Of a stretch of 13,188 nucleotides of DNA, positions 6,313 to 13,188 are shown in pieces. Position 1 is the stretch's first letter; each line of letters opens with the position of its first letter. This DNA comes from Bacteroides sp. (GTDB lineage: Bacteria > Bacteroidota > Bacteroidia > Bacteroidales > Bacteroidaceae). The stretch is from positions 1 to 13,188 of the forward strand of contig DXOJ01000440.1 of the NCBI GenBank assembly GCA_019412865.1, given 5' to 3'. A program made the position numbers and the translations under genes. The notes beneath the pieces were generated by a model, which saw only the letters and a program-made list of their open reading frames with translations, did not search any database and had not been told where the DNA came from.

Positions 6313-7647
6313 TTAAAAACTACTTGACGCTCCACCGCCACCGCTATGTCCACCACCAAAACTGCCGCTACTACTTCTACTACTGCTTCTGCCACTACTA
6401 CTGTGACTATTACTAGAACTGTCACTATTGGGGGGTGTCTTGCGGGGGATCTTCTGTGTTGTCTGCTTTTTATCTCCGCACATCAGGCAAAGATAGTCGG
6501 CAACCTCCAATCCGGCATCGGAATATGTGGGCTCTTTAATTGTTTTCCACGGGCTGATACGCTTGGAAGCAATGGTGTGGCATTGATTACACATCCTATA
6601 TTCGCTTATGGTGATAGATTTATACCGTAAAAGCCAGCCGCAGGAAGTACATTGATAAATACGGTGGATAGCAGAACCTAGTTTGTGTTCCATTTGTTCG
6701 GAAGCAGATAATAAAGGGGTTGCAAGCTCATTGGGTAAAAGTTGTAAAGCTACAGCTTTGCAAGAGTCGCAGGTCTTACTCTGCAAAATAACACGTTGTT
6801 TTTGGTAGAACTTGTACCATAAGGATGCCGCAATAAGTGCAGGGCAGACCGGAAAAAACAATACAAGACATCCAAGTGGGCTGTAATGTGTCAGGACTTT
6901 GATTGCTGCTAATGCTGAACTGTCTTTGGGGCGAGCTTTGTTTACTTTCATGCGATAAGTGAGAACATTTACCAGTATCAAGAATATCCAAAGCATGAGC
7001 GGTTGATTTGCCAGAAAATTCCACAACGTATTGCTGGCACTTTTCCAGTAATTATCAGAAGTGCCTTGAGAAACGGGCTCATAGTCGCTTCCATAAAGCA
7101 CCAATGTTACAGCCCGGACTCCCTCTGTTATTCCTCTGTCAAAGTCGTTTTTTCTAAACCACGGAACCATTTCATTCTGTTGAATGCGAAAGCATAAAGC
7201 GTCGGGAAGTACTCCTTCCAAACCGTATCCGGTTGCGAAAGTGACTTTACGTTGATCGAGCACTAAAAGAATCAGTAATCCGTTGTCGTCCGCTTTCTTT
7301 CCGATGCCCCAGTGTTCAAAAAGCTTGTGGGCAAACTCTGCCGGAATATCTTCACCGATAGAAGGGAGTGCAACAACTGTCACTTCAATACTCAATGAAT
7401 CTTCTAACTGTGACAACATATTATTTATTTCCCACACATAACTTTCATCCAATATCTGATTCGGATTGCTGACCCAATTGGAAGAGCTTTCATTACGCGG
7501 ATTGGGGACATCTGTTACTTTATAAATATCTACTGTTTGTTCGTGCTCTAAAGCCAATGCAAAAGCATGACTACCAAAGGTATAACAGAAAACAAGAAGT
7601 AATATCCGGACTATTCCCCTGAAACTTTTTTGTGTTTTATCTTTCAT
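6313..7647 (-). CDS. TPM-domain membrane protein with paired zinc-ribbon cysteines and Gly/Ser tail
   Basis: The 444-residue product has a signal peptide or anchor (about 11-32) and then a TPM domain (TLP18.3/Psb32/MOLO-1 type, about 62-188). Typical strands include IEVTVVALPSIGED (87-100), LLILLVLDQRKVTFATGYGLEG (124-145) and the FDRGITEGVRA helix (169-179). Membrane segments follow at about 215-231 and 257-278. The next region carries four CxxC pairs (293-296, 333-336, 353-356, 387-390), enough for two zinc ribbons. The final part (about 407-444) is Ser-rich and ends in a GGGHSGGGGASSSF tail like those of YgcG-type TPM proteins. The TPM domain is extracytoplasmic and the zinc ribbons would lie in the cytoplasm if both transmembrane segments form a hairpin after the N-terminal anchor is cleaved. 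Function is unknown. No canonical Bacteroides promoter is visible immediately upstream. Confidence 0.85.
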   Translation of the reverse strand: MKDKTQKSFRGIVRILLLVFCYTFGSHAFALALEHEQTVDIYKVTDVPNPRNESSSNWVSNPNQILDESYVWEINNMLSQLEDSLSIEVTVVALPSIGEDIPAEFAHKLFEHWGIGKKADDNGLLILLVLDQRKVTFATGYGLEGVLPDALCFRIQQNEMVPWFRKNDFDRGITEGVRAVTLVLYGSDYEPVSQGTSDNYWKSASNTLWNFLANQPLMLWIFLILVNVLTYRMKVNKARPKDSSALAAIKVLTHYSPLGCLVLFFPVCPALIAASLWYKFYQKQRVILQSKTCDSCKAVALQLLPNELATPLLSASEQMEHKLGSAIHRIYQCTSCGWLLRYKSITISEYRMCNQCHTIASKRISPWKTIKEPTYSDAGLEVADYLCLMCGDKKQTTQKIPRKTPPNSDSSSNSHSSSGRSSSRSSSGSFGGGHSGGGGASSSF

Positions 7648-7674
7648 TATTGTGTTATTAACTGATTGTTCTTA

Positions 7675-7870
7675 GAGTAGAAAATAACTATCATAACTCT
7701 CATCCTTTTTGCTAATATAGTTATTATCTGATGAATAAGAATGATAGATGTTTCTGAAATTTTGTATCTATCATACTTTCTTCATGAAATATGGGTATCT
7801 ATCATACTTATTCTTTTAATTATAAGTGGTTTATAAAAATGAATGAGAGTATGATACTAGTTTTTTACTC
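7675..7870. repeat. Long imperfect inverted repeat (arms about 74 bp)
   Basis: The left arm (7675-7749) and the reverse complement of the right arm (7797-7870) agree at roughly three quarters of positions with small gaps. The ends are strongest: 7687-7703 with 7843-7858 differ by one substitution and one inserted base, and 7733-7749 with 7797-7813 match at 16 of 17. GAGTA (7675-7679) pairs with TACTC (7866-7870), so the repeat runs into the last codons of namZ. The 47-nt centre contains one of two exact copies of GTATCTATCATACTT. The element fills the whole gap between the two minus-strand genes. It could be a decayed miniature inverted-repeat element, a 3' hairpin of namZ, or an operator cluster. 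Confidence 0.7.
7764..7809. repeat. Exact 15-bp direct repeat GTATCTATCATACTT
   Basis: Two identical copies (7764-7778 and 7795-7809) lie 31 bp apart, start to start. The core TATCATA also appears at 7689-7695 and, inverted, within GTATGATAC at 7849-7857. The roughly three-turn spacing would suit a protein that binds on one face of the helix, but recent duplication is equally possible. Confidence 0.7.
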
Positions 7871-9031
7871 ATAGAGAAGATGTTTTTTTCTAATCTCTTT
7901 GTAATCCTGTAACTCCTTTTGCCAACTATTCCGGATAGCCTCTTCCGATTCTCCTTTGAGGATAGCCTTGCGTACGCTGTCAGTTCCCATCAGCAAATCA
8001 AACCATCGGGCACGGGAGAAGAAGGCTGCGCTTTCACCGGATAAGCGATAAAAGTTCAAGAAGTAGCGGAGTGTAAATCCGTTCACATCGGTTACATTCC
8101 GGAGGTCTTCCCCATAGCAGGTGATACCTTTGTGCATCGGGTTTTTGTCAAAACCGGGTAAGGAGCGGGGAGTAAAAGTGAAACTTCCGTATTTCTTATT
8201 AGGTGCGCCTAATACTTGGAAAGGAAAAGTTGTTCCCCGTCCCACGCTGACGCGGGTAGCTTCAAAAGGACAGAGTGAAGCATACAATCGGATAGACTGA
8301 TCGTTCGGGAGGTTGGGCGACGGTTTGATGGGGAGTGAATAAGGCTCTCCATGTTTCCACCCGGTCATTGGAATTACCTTTAATGAACAAGGATTTTTCT
8401 TGTTGGCAATCCATCCTTCCCCGTTTATCATCTGTGCCAGTTCGCCGATAGTACATCCGTGAAGTACAGGAATGGGAAGCATGCCGACAAAGCTCCGGTA
8501 AGCAGGTTTGAGTATCGGACCATCCACATAGTCGCACGGATTGGGGCGATCCAGTACAATCATTTCTTTCTTGTTCTCTGCACAAGCATCCATCACATAA
8601 TACATCGTGCTTATATAGGTATAAAAGCGTGCCCCTACATCCTGAATGTCGAATAAGATCACGTCAACATCTTTTAGTTGGGTGGCAGACGGCTTTTTGT
8701 TATCACCATAAAGCGATACGATAGGAATACCGGTGCGGGAATCTTTTCCGTCTTTCACCGTTTCACCTGCATCCGCGTTACCGCGGAAACCATGTTCGGG
8801 GGCAAATGCTTTGACTACCCGGACGTCTCTCCTTAATAAGGTATCGAGAAGATGAACCCGCTTTGCTCCCACGACAGAAGTGTGGTTGACTACCATTCCG
8901 ATGCGTTTTCCTTTCAGCAACGGCATATATTGATCCATTTGTTCTGCTCCCGTGACAATTTGACTGCTTACACGCATTGGTGACAACATAATGAACAGAA
9001 ATATAAGAATGAAGGAAGCTCGAGTTTGCAT
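7865..9031 (-). CDS. namZ: Exo-beta-N-acetylmuramidase NamZ (DUF1343, GH171)
   Basis: DUF1343 proteins have been shown in other bacteria to be exo-beta-N-acetylmuramidases that release MurNAc from the non-reducing end of peptidoglycan fragments, a wall-recycling step. The 388-residue product has a Sec signal peptide (about 1-24, ending SSQ). Conserved family blocks follow: GKRIGMVVNHTS (41-52), FAPEHGFRGNADAGE (76-90), VILFDIQDVGARFYTY (124-139), DRPNP (161-165), IKPSPNLP (235-242) and SVGRGTTFPF (262-271). The acidic residue of PEHG is a candidate catalytic residue, but this is not proven here. The open frame extends to 9121, yet the ATG at 9031 begins a clean signal peptide. That ATG also lies about 20 nt after the predicted transcription start, so the upstream extension is rejected. 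Likely location is periplasm or outer-membrane surface. Confidence 0.93.
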   Translation of the reverse strand: MQTRASFILIFLFIMLSPMRVSSQIVTGAEQMDQYMPLLKGKRIGMVVNHTSVVGAKRVHLLDTLLRRDVRVVKAFAPEHGFRGNADAGETVKDGKDSRTGIPIVSLYGDNKKPSATQLKDVDVILFDIQDVGARFYTYISTMYYVMDACAENKKEMIVLDRPNPCDYVDGPILKPAYRSFVGMLPIPVLHGCTIGELAQMINGEGWIANKKNPCSLKVIPMTGWKHGEPYSLPIKPSPNLPNDQSIRLYASLCPFEATRVSVGRGTTFPFQVLGAPNKKYGSFTFTPRSLPGFDKNPMHKGITCYGEDLRNVTDVNGFTLRYFLNFYRLSGESAAFFSRARWFDLLMGTDSVRKAILKGESEEAIRNSWQKELQDYKEIRKKHLLYE

Positions 9032-9056
9032 ATCGGTAATTTTTTTTGTAATATTG
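9025..9056 (+). promoter_or_regulatory. Promoter candidate for the HD-domain gene
   Basis: TTTG (9025-9028), exactly 20 nt of spacer, then TAATATTG (9049-9056), one base off the -7 consensus. Predicted start near 9062, giving a leader of about 40 nt to the ATG at 9102. The -33 box lies inside the first codons of namZ, which runs the other way. Confidence 0.5.
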
Positions 9057-9058
9057 CA

Positions 9059-9090
9059 CAAAAATATTAATTTCTCATCAAGAGAGCAAA
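9059..9090 (-). promoter_or_regulatory. namZ promoter (full Bacteroides consensus)
   Basis: On the minus strand, TTTG (9090-9087), exactly 20 nt, then TATTTTTG (9066-9059): both boxes and spacing fit the Bacteroides consensus without mismatch. Transcription would start near 9053, about 20 nt before the namZ ATG at 9031. This supports that start codon over the longer frame. It is the best promoter match in the window. Confidence 0.7.
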
Positions 9091-9101
9091 AAATAAAGCA
9101 C

Positions 9102-9638
9102 ATGAATCCATACGAAATCATTGATAAATATTATCCGGAAAATACGCAGCAGAGACAAATCTTAGTAATTCATAGTCTGGCGGTGTCCGGAAAAGCAATG
9201 AAAATGCTGGATGCTCATCCCGAATTGTGTTTAAACCGGAGTTTTGTGAAAGAAGCTGCTCTGTTGCATGATATTGGTATTTTTCAGACCGATGCTCCCA
9301 CCATTCAGTGCTTTGGCACTCATCCTTATATCGCCCACGGATATTTGGGAGCTGAAATCTTGCGGGCGGAAGGTTTCCCCCAACACGCATTGGTGTGCGA
9401 ACGCCATACGGGAGCCGGACTCTCGTTGGAAGATATCATTGCCCAGCAGCTCCCCGTTCCTCATCGTGAGATGCTGCCCATTACCCTGGAAGAGCAATTG
9501 ATTTGCTTTGCGGATAAATTCTTTTCTAAAACCCATCTGGATGAAGAGAAAACTGTGGAAAAAGCGCGGCAAAGTATTGCAAAATATGGTGAAGAAGGCC
9601 TAAGCCGCTTTGATAGATGGTGTTCTCTCTTTTTATAG
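9102..9638 (+). CDS. HD-domain phosphohydrolase
   Basis: The 178-residue product is a single HD domain, a metal-dependent phosphohydrolase fold. Its motifs appear in order: H24 in VIHSL, the HD pair in LLHDIG (55-60, H56 D57), H74 and H79 in GTHPYIAHG, H102 in ERHTG, and D138 in FADKF. Such stand-alone HD proteins act on nucleotides or other phosphate esters, and the substrate cannot be told from the sequence. The frame is open back to 8991, but the first 37 codons overlap namZ and its promoter and read as non-family sequence. The ATG at 9102 is therefore chosen. It diverges from namZ. LptD follows 89 bp later and has its own -7 box. Confidence 0.88.
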   Translation: MNPYEIIDKYYPENTQQRQILVIHSLAVSGKAMKMLDAHPELCLNRSFVKEAALLHDIGIFQTDAPTIQCFGTHPYIAHGYLGAEILRAEGFPQHALVCERHTGAGLSLEDIIAQQLPVPHREMLPITLEEQLICFADKFFSKTHLDEEKTVEKARQSIAKYGEEGLSRFDRWCSLFL

Positions 9639-9693
9639 CACTAAAAAATAATTAAATAACGAAGATTCTAACTCATATTTGGTGAAGATTGTG

Positions 9694-9701
9694 TACTTTT
9701 G
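9694..9701 (+). promoter_or_regulatory. -7 box upstream of lptD
   Basis: TACTTTTG is a full match to TAnnTTTG and is followed by CCAC. It would give a leader of about 20-25 nt to the ATG at 9728. The nearest TTTG (9678-9681) is only 12 nt upstream, too close for a normal -33 box, so the promoter is only partly supported. Confidence 0.45.
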
Positions 9702-9727
9702 CCACTTCAAGCGTAAACTATTAGTTA

Positions 9728-12445
9728 ATGGCGCCATTGAAAGCAAAAATACTTATATCATTCATACTGCTGATTGTCTTACTGATGCTTCCCGATGAGG
9801 CTACGTCTCAGCGTCGAAGAAGAGGAATGATTGCCTCCAATACCGCACAAACGGATTCCCTTCAGGGAAATGATTCGTTGAAAGCAGATACGGTAACGGT
9901 ACGCATTGATTCCATCGCACCGGTAAAGAAGAAACAACCACTCGATGCACCGGTTGTTTATGAATCCAACGACTCCACTGTCTTTACTTTGGGAGGAGCT
10001 GCTACACTTTATGGTAGCGGAAAAGTTAATTATCAGAACATCGAACTCGCTGCGGAAGTTATTTCGATGAATCTGGATAGTAGTACTGTGCATGCTTACG
10101 GTATCAAGGATACTACCGGAGTGGAAAAAGGTAAACCGGTATTTAAAGAAGGAGATACCTCTTATGATACGGAAACCATCCGATATAATTTCAAAACCAA
10201 AAAAGCGGGAATTACCGATATCGTCACCCAGCAGGGAGAAGGATATGTGACTGGAAGCAAGGCGAAGAAAGGAGCTAATGATGAAATTTTCATGGAGCAT
10301 GGGCGTTATACAACCTGCGATCATCATGACCATCCTCACTTCTATATGCAGCTGACGAGAGCTAAAGTGCGTCCTAAAAAGAATGTGGTGACAGGACCTG
10401 CCTATCTGGTTGTGGAAGATGTGCCTTTGCCGTTGGCCGTACCGTTCTTTTTCTTCCCGTTCTCCAGCAGTTATTCTTCCGGTTTCATTATGCCGACTTA
10501 TATGGATGACTCCAGTCGTGGTTTCGGTCTGGCAGAAGGAGGATATTACTTTGCCATCAGTGATATTATGGACTTGAAGATGACGGGTGATATCTTCACG
10601 AAAGGGTCATGGAGATTATCCGGATTGACAAACTATAATAAACGCTATAAATATTCCGGTACGCTGCAAGCGGACTATCAGGTCACGAAGACAGGAGATA
10701 AAGGTATGCCGGACTATACAGTTGCTAAGGACTTTAAGGTAGTATGGAACCATCGCCAGGATGCTAAAGCCAGTCCGAACAGCACATTCTCCGCTAGTGT
10801 AAACTTCTCAACCAGTAGTTACGAACGTTCCAATATCAACAACCTTTATAATTCGCAGTTGTTGACTCAAAACACCAAAACATCAAGTATCAGTTATTCT
10901 CGTAGTTTCCCTGATATTGGTCTGACCTTATCCGGAACCACCAATATCGCACAGACGATGCGTGACTCTTCTATTGCGGTCACTTTGCCTGACTTGAATA
11001 TTACATTAAGCCGTCTGTTCCCCTTCAAACGTAAGAAGGCGGCGGGAGCTGAACGCTGGTACGAAAAGATTTCCATTAGCTATACGGGACGTTTGACAAA
11101 CAGTATCCGTACAAAAGACGACCGTCTGTTTAAAGCCGGACTAAGCGAATGGGAAAATGCGATGAATCATAACATTCCTATCAGTGCTACTTTTACGTTA
11201 TTCAAATATTTGCAGGTTTCTCCTTCGGTCAATTATACAGAGCGTTGGTATACTCGTAAGATCAATCAGCAATATAATGAGGTCGATCATAAGTTGGAGG
11301 CATTGCCGGGTGATACACTGAACGGTTTCTACCGGGTATCCAATTACTCGGCAAGTTTGAGCTTAAGTACGAAAGTATATGGTATGTACAAACCTCTTTT
11401 TGCTAAAAAGAAAGAGATACAGATTCGTCACGTAGTTACGCCTCAGGTAAGTCTTAGCGGTGCTCCGGGATTCAGCAAGTATTGGGAAGAATATACCGAT
11501 TATAATGGCAATACGCAATATTATTCTCCTTTCACCGGTCAACCTTATGGCGTACCTTCGCGGGAAGGATCGGGAACAGTCAGTTTCTCTATTTCTAATA
11601 ACTTAGAGATGAAGTATTATGATGCAAAGAAAGATACGCTTAAAAAGGTTAGTCTGATTGATGAATTGGGAGCAAGTATGTCTTATAATATGGCTGCCAA
11701 AGAGAGGCCTTGGAGTGATTTAAGCATGAACCTACGTCTGAAACTGACTAAGAATTATACATTCAACATGAACGCATCGTTCGCTACGTATGCTTATACG
11801 TTCGATAAAAGTGGTAATGTAGTAACCAGTAACCGTACAGAATGGTCGTATGGTCGTTTTGGACGTTTCCAGGGATATGGCTCTTCTTTCAACTATACCT
11901 TCAATAATGACACATGGAAGAAATGGTTCGGTCCGAAAGAAGAGGATGAAAAAGGGAAAGATAAGAATAAGTCGGAGGATAGCGATGATGAGGAATCCGA
12001 TGGAACGGAAGGAGACGGTACTACGCCTAAGAAAGTAGAGAAAGCACAGGCTGACCCGGATGGTTATCAGGTATTTAAGATGCCTTGGTCATTGAGCCTT
12101 AGCTATTCGTTTAATATCCGTGAAGATAGAACGAAGCCTATCAACCGTTATTCCATGCGATATCCTTATACTTATACGCATAATATCAATGCAAACGGAA
12201 ATATAAAGATTTCTAATAACTGGTCGCTCTCATTCAACTCGGGTTATGATTTTCAAGCAAAAGAGATTACCCAGACTTCTTGTACAATATCCCGTGACTT
12301 GCACTGTTTCAACTTGTCCGCCAGTCTTTCTCCTTTCGGACGTTGGAAGTATTACAATGTTACAATCCGTGCGAATGCAAGTATTCTGCAAGACTTGAAG
12401 TATGAGCAGAGAAGTCAGACGCAAAGTAACATTCAGTGGTATTAA
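9728..12445 (+). CDS. lptD: LPS-assembly protein LptD (OstA-type outer-membrane translocon)
   Basis: LptD is the outer-membrane beta-barrel that inserts LPS into the outer leaflet. The 905-residue product has a signal peptide (about 1-27, ending ATS-Q) and a basic stretch RRRRG. A periplasmic OstA/LptA-like beta-jellyroll follows (about 75-225), with YGSGKVNYQNIELAAEVI (95-112), EGYVTGSKAK (171-180) and the family-like YTTCDHHDHPHFYM (194-207). A long barrel (about 235-905) begins with VPFFFFPF (238-245) and GFGLAEGGYYF (265-275). The last residue is Tyr after Trp, the aromatic ending expected for a BAM substrate. Residues 738-769 form a very acidic, low-complexity insert (DSDDEESDGTEGDG core), probably a surface loop. 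The length is normal for Bacteroidota homologues. It is convergent with ung, and a strong terminator lies between them. Confidence 0.93.
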   Translation: MAPLKAKILISFILLIVLLMLPDEATSQRRRRGMIASNTAQTDSLQGNDSLKADTVTVRIDSIAPVKKKQPLDAPVVYESNDSTVFTLGGAATLYGSGKVNYQNIELAAEVISMNLDSSTVHAYGIKDTTGVEKGKPVFKEGDTSYDTETIRYNFKTKKAGITDIVTQQGEGYVTGSKAKKGANDEIFMEHGRYTTCDHHDHPHFYMQLTRAKVRPKKNVVTGPAYLVVEDVPLPLAVPFFFFPFSSSYSSGFIMPTYMDDSSRGFGLAEGGYYFAISDIMDLKMTGDIFTKGSWRLSGLTNYNKRYKYSGTLQADYQVTKTGDKGMPDYTVAKDFKVVWNHRQDAKASPNSTFSASVNFSTSSYERSNINNLYNSQLLTQNTKTSSISYSRSFPDIGLTLSGTTNIAQTMRDSSIAVTLPDLNITLSRLFPFKRKKAAGAERWYEKISISYTGRLTNSIRTKDDRLFKAGLSEWENAMNHNIPISATFTLFKYLQVSPSVNYTERWYTRKINQQYNEVDHKLEALPGDTLNGFYRVSNYSASLSLSTKVYGMYKPLFAKKKEIQIRHVVTPQVSLSGAPGFSKYWEEYTDYNGNTQYYSPFTGQPYGVPSREGSGTVSFSISNNLEMKYYDAKKDTLKKVSLIDELGASMSYNMAAKERPWSDLSMNLRLKLTKNYTFNMNASFATYAYTFDKSGNVVTSNRTEWSYGRFGRFQGYGSSFNYTFNNDTWKKWFGPKEEDEKGKDKNKSEDSDDEESDGTEGDGTTPKKVEKAQADPDGYQVFKMPWSLSLSYSFNIREDRTKPINRYSMRYPYTYTHNINANGNIKISNNWSLSFNSGYDFQAKEITQTSCTISRDLHCFNLSASLSPFGRWKYYNVTIRANASILQDLKYEQRSQTQSNIQWY

Positions 12446-12501
12446 AGGGGAAACGATAATGAATGTTTAGCGATAACGTAAAGAGTAAGCGATAGAGCAT
12501 A

Positions 12502-12576
12502 AAATAAAAACAATGAGCGGTGAACAAGATATGCATTTATATTGCATTAGTTGTTCACCGCTCATTGTTTTTATTT
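12502..12576. terminator. Strong bidirectional terminator between lptD and ung
   Basis: Two perfectly complementary 26-nt arms (12502-12527 and 12551-12576) enclose a 23-nt loop that itself holds an ATGCA/TGCAT mini-stem (12531-12535 with 12543-12547). The GC-rich core GAGCGGTGAAC sits at the loop end, and the outer parts are A-run/T-run pairs. A U-tract (GTTTTTATTT) therefore follows the core on either strand. It lies between convergent stops (12445 and 12590), as expected for a terminator serving both genes. Confidence 0.85.
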
Positions 12577-12589
12577 CACTGTTATCTAT

Positions 12590-13188
12590 CTACCATGCGA
12601 TTTCTGTTTCTCCATGTGCTTTTAGATAATCGTTTGTACGGCTGAAATGTTTGTTTCCGAAGAAGCCGTTGTAAGCAGAAAGAGGAGAGGGATGGGCGGA
12701 AGTGAGTACCAAGTGTTTGTTGCGGTCGATAAACGCTCCTTTCTTTTGAGCGTATGATCCCCACAGGATAAATACCAGGTTTTCTTTTTCTTCTGCCAGG
12801 GCACGGATTGCAGCATCAGTAAATGTTTCCCAGCCACGGTTCTGGTGTGAACCAGCTTGGTGAGCACGTACGGTCAGCGTAGCGTTGAGCAACAATACTC
12901 CCTGTTCTGCCCAGCGAGTCAGATTTCCCGTAGCAGGGGCATCTGTGCCGATGTCGGCTTTGATTTCTTTGAATATATTCACTAATGAAGGGGGAAAAGG
13001 CACTCCGTCGTTTACAGAGAAACAGAGACCATGCGCTTGTCCCGGTCCATGGTAAGGATCTTGTCCTATAATTACAACTTTCACTTTGTCGAAAGGACAA
13101 AGGTTGAAAGCATTGAAGATCAGTTTTCCCGGAGGGAAGATCTGATACTGGCTATATTCGCTTTTGACGAAATCGGTCAGTGTGCGAA
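12590..13188 (-). CDS. ung: Uracil-DNA glycosylase (family 1), N-terminus beyond the window
   Basis: Ung removes uracil from DNA and starts base-excision repair. The frame stays open to the right edge, so 198 residues are visible and roughly 20 N-terminal residues are missing, judging by the usual family length of about 220. The visible part includes [17 protein letters not shown] ahead of the water-activating motif GQDPYHG (about visible residues 41-47). Next come the pocket sequence [15 protein letters not shown] and the hydrophobic stretch [11 protein letters not shown]. The leucine-loop motif [17 protein letters not shown] lies near the C-terminus, and the protein ends EIAW. A GTG at 13084 is an internal valine of the family, not a start. 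The cut is a window-edge effect and there is no sign of damage to the gene. Confidence 0.96.
   Translation of the reverse strand, partial: RTLTDFVKSEYSQYQIFPPGKLIFNAFNLCPFDKVKVVIIGQDPYHGPGQAHGLCFSVNDGVPFPPSLVNIFKEIKADIGTDAPATGNLTRWAEQGVLLLNATLTVRAHQAGSHQNRGWETFTDAAIRALAEEKENLVFILWGSYAQKKGAFIDRNKHLVLTSAHPSPLSAYNGFFGNKHFSRTNDYLKAHGETEIAW

Noticed and set aside
8991..9101. N-terminal extension of the HD protein by 37 residues
   Set aside because: The extension overlaps the namZ start and its promoter, lies upstream of the predicted transcription start near 9062, and shows no HD-family sequence.
9032..9121. N-terminal extension of NamZ by 30 residues
   Set aside because: The extension overlaps the namZ promoter and the start of the divergent HD gene, and it would bury the clean signal peptide that begins at 9031.
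9779..10339. 186-codon minus-strand frame opposite lptD
   Set aside because: Antisense to the conserved OstA-like part of LptD, with no start context and no family resemblance.
1..13188. CRISPR arrays, retrons, toxin-antitoxin pairs, prophage or IS elements
   Set aside because: No regularly spaced repeats with spacers, no reverse transcriptase, integrase or transposase, and no toxin-like gene pair were seen on either strand.

Overview
The window looks like chromosomal backbone of a Bacteroides-type bacterium (Bacteroidota, gut Bacteroidales). The reasons are the moderate AT richness, the Bacteroidota-style DnaA, MCE protein, LptD and NamZ (DUF1343), the scarcity of Shine-Dalgarno sequences, and several copies of the Bacteroides promoter pattern (TTTG at -33, about 20 nt, TAnnTTTG at -7). 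I see no phage, integrase, IS transposase, CRISPR array, tRNA or rRNA. The exact species is not determined here.

Layout, left to right. (1) 1-134: short AT-rich repeats next to the end of dnaA. (2) 135-1547, minus: dnaA, with a promoter candidate in the 351-bp gap behind it. (3) 1899-4061, minus: a two-gene unit, zinc N-acetylmuramoyl-L-alanine amidase followed by an MlaD/MCE lipid-transport protein, driven from a -7 box at 4077-4084. (4) 4203-5736, plus: a BASS-type membrane transporter, a YafP-like GNAT acetyltransferase, and a cysteine-rich DUF3795 protein that stops early and is probably a relic. (5) 5804-7647, minus: a YjbR/MmcQ protein and a membrane-anchored TPM-domain protein with zinc ribbons. 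(6) 7675-7870: a long imperfect palindrome. (7) 7865-9031, minus: NamZ exo-N-acetylmuramidase, divergent from (8) an HD-domain phosphohydrolase (9102-9638, plus). Their two candidate promoters interlock. (9) 9728-12445, plus: LptD, the outer-membrane LPS translocon. (10) 12502-12576: a very strong bidirectional terminator hairpin. (11) 12590 to the window edge, minus: uracil-DNA glycosylase, cut at its N-terminus.

Most of the functions serve the cell envelope: amidase and NamZ act on peptidoglycan, MlaD on lipid traffic and LptD on LPS insertion. DnaA and Ung serve replication and repair. This is mainly ordinary core genome, and I did not find a convincing new defence or mobile system. The items most worth a second look are the 196-bp palindrome between namZ and the TPM gene, the interlocking divergent promoters at 9025-9090, the decayed DUF3795 locus, and the repeat cluster beside dnaA.
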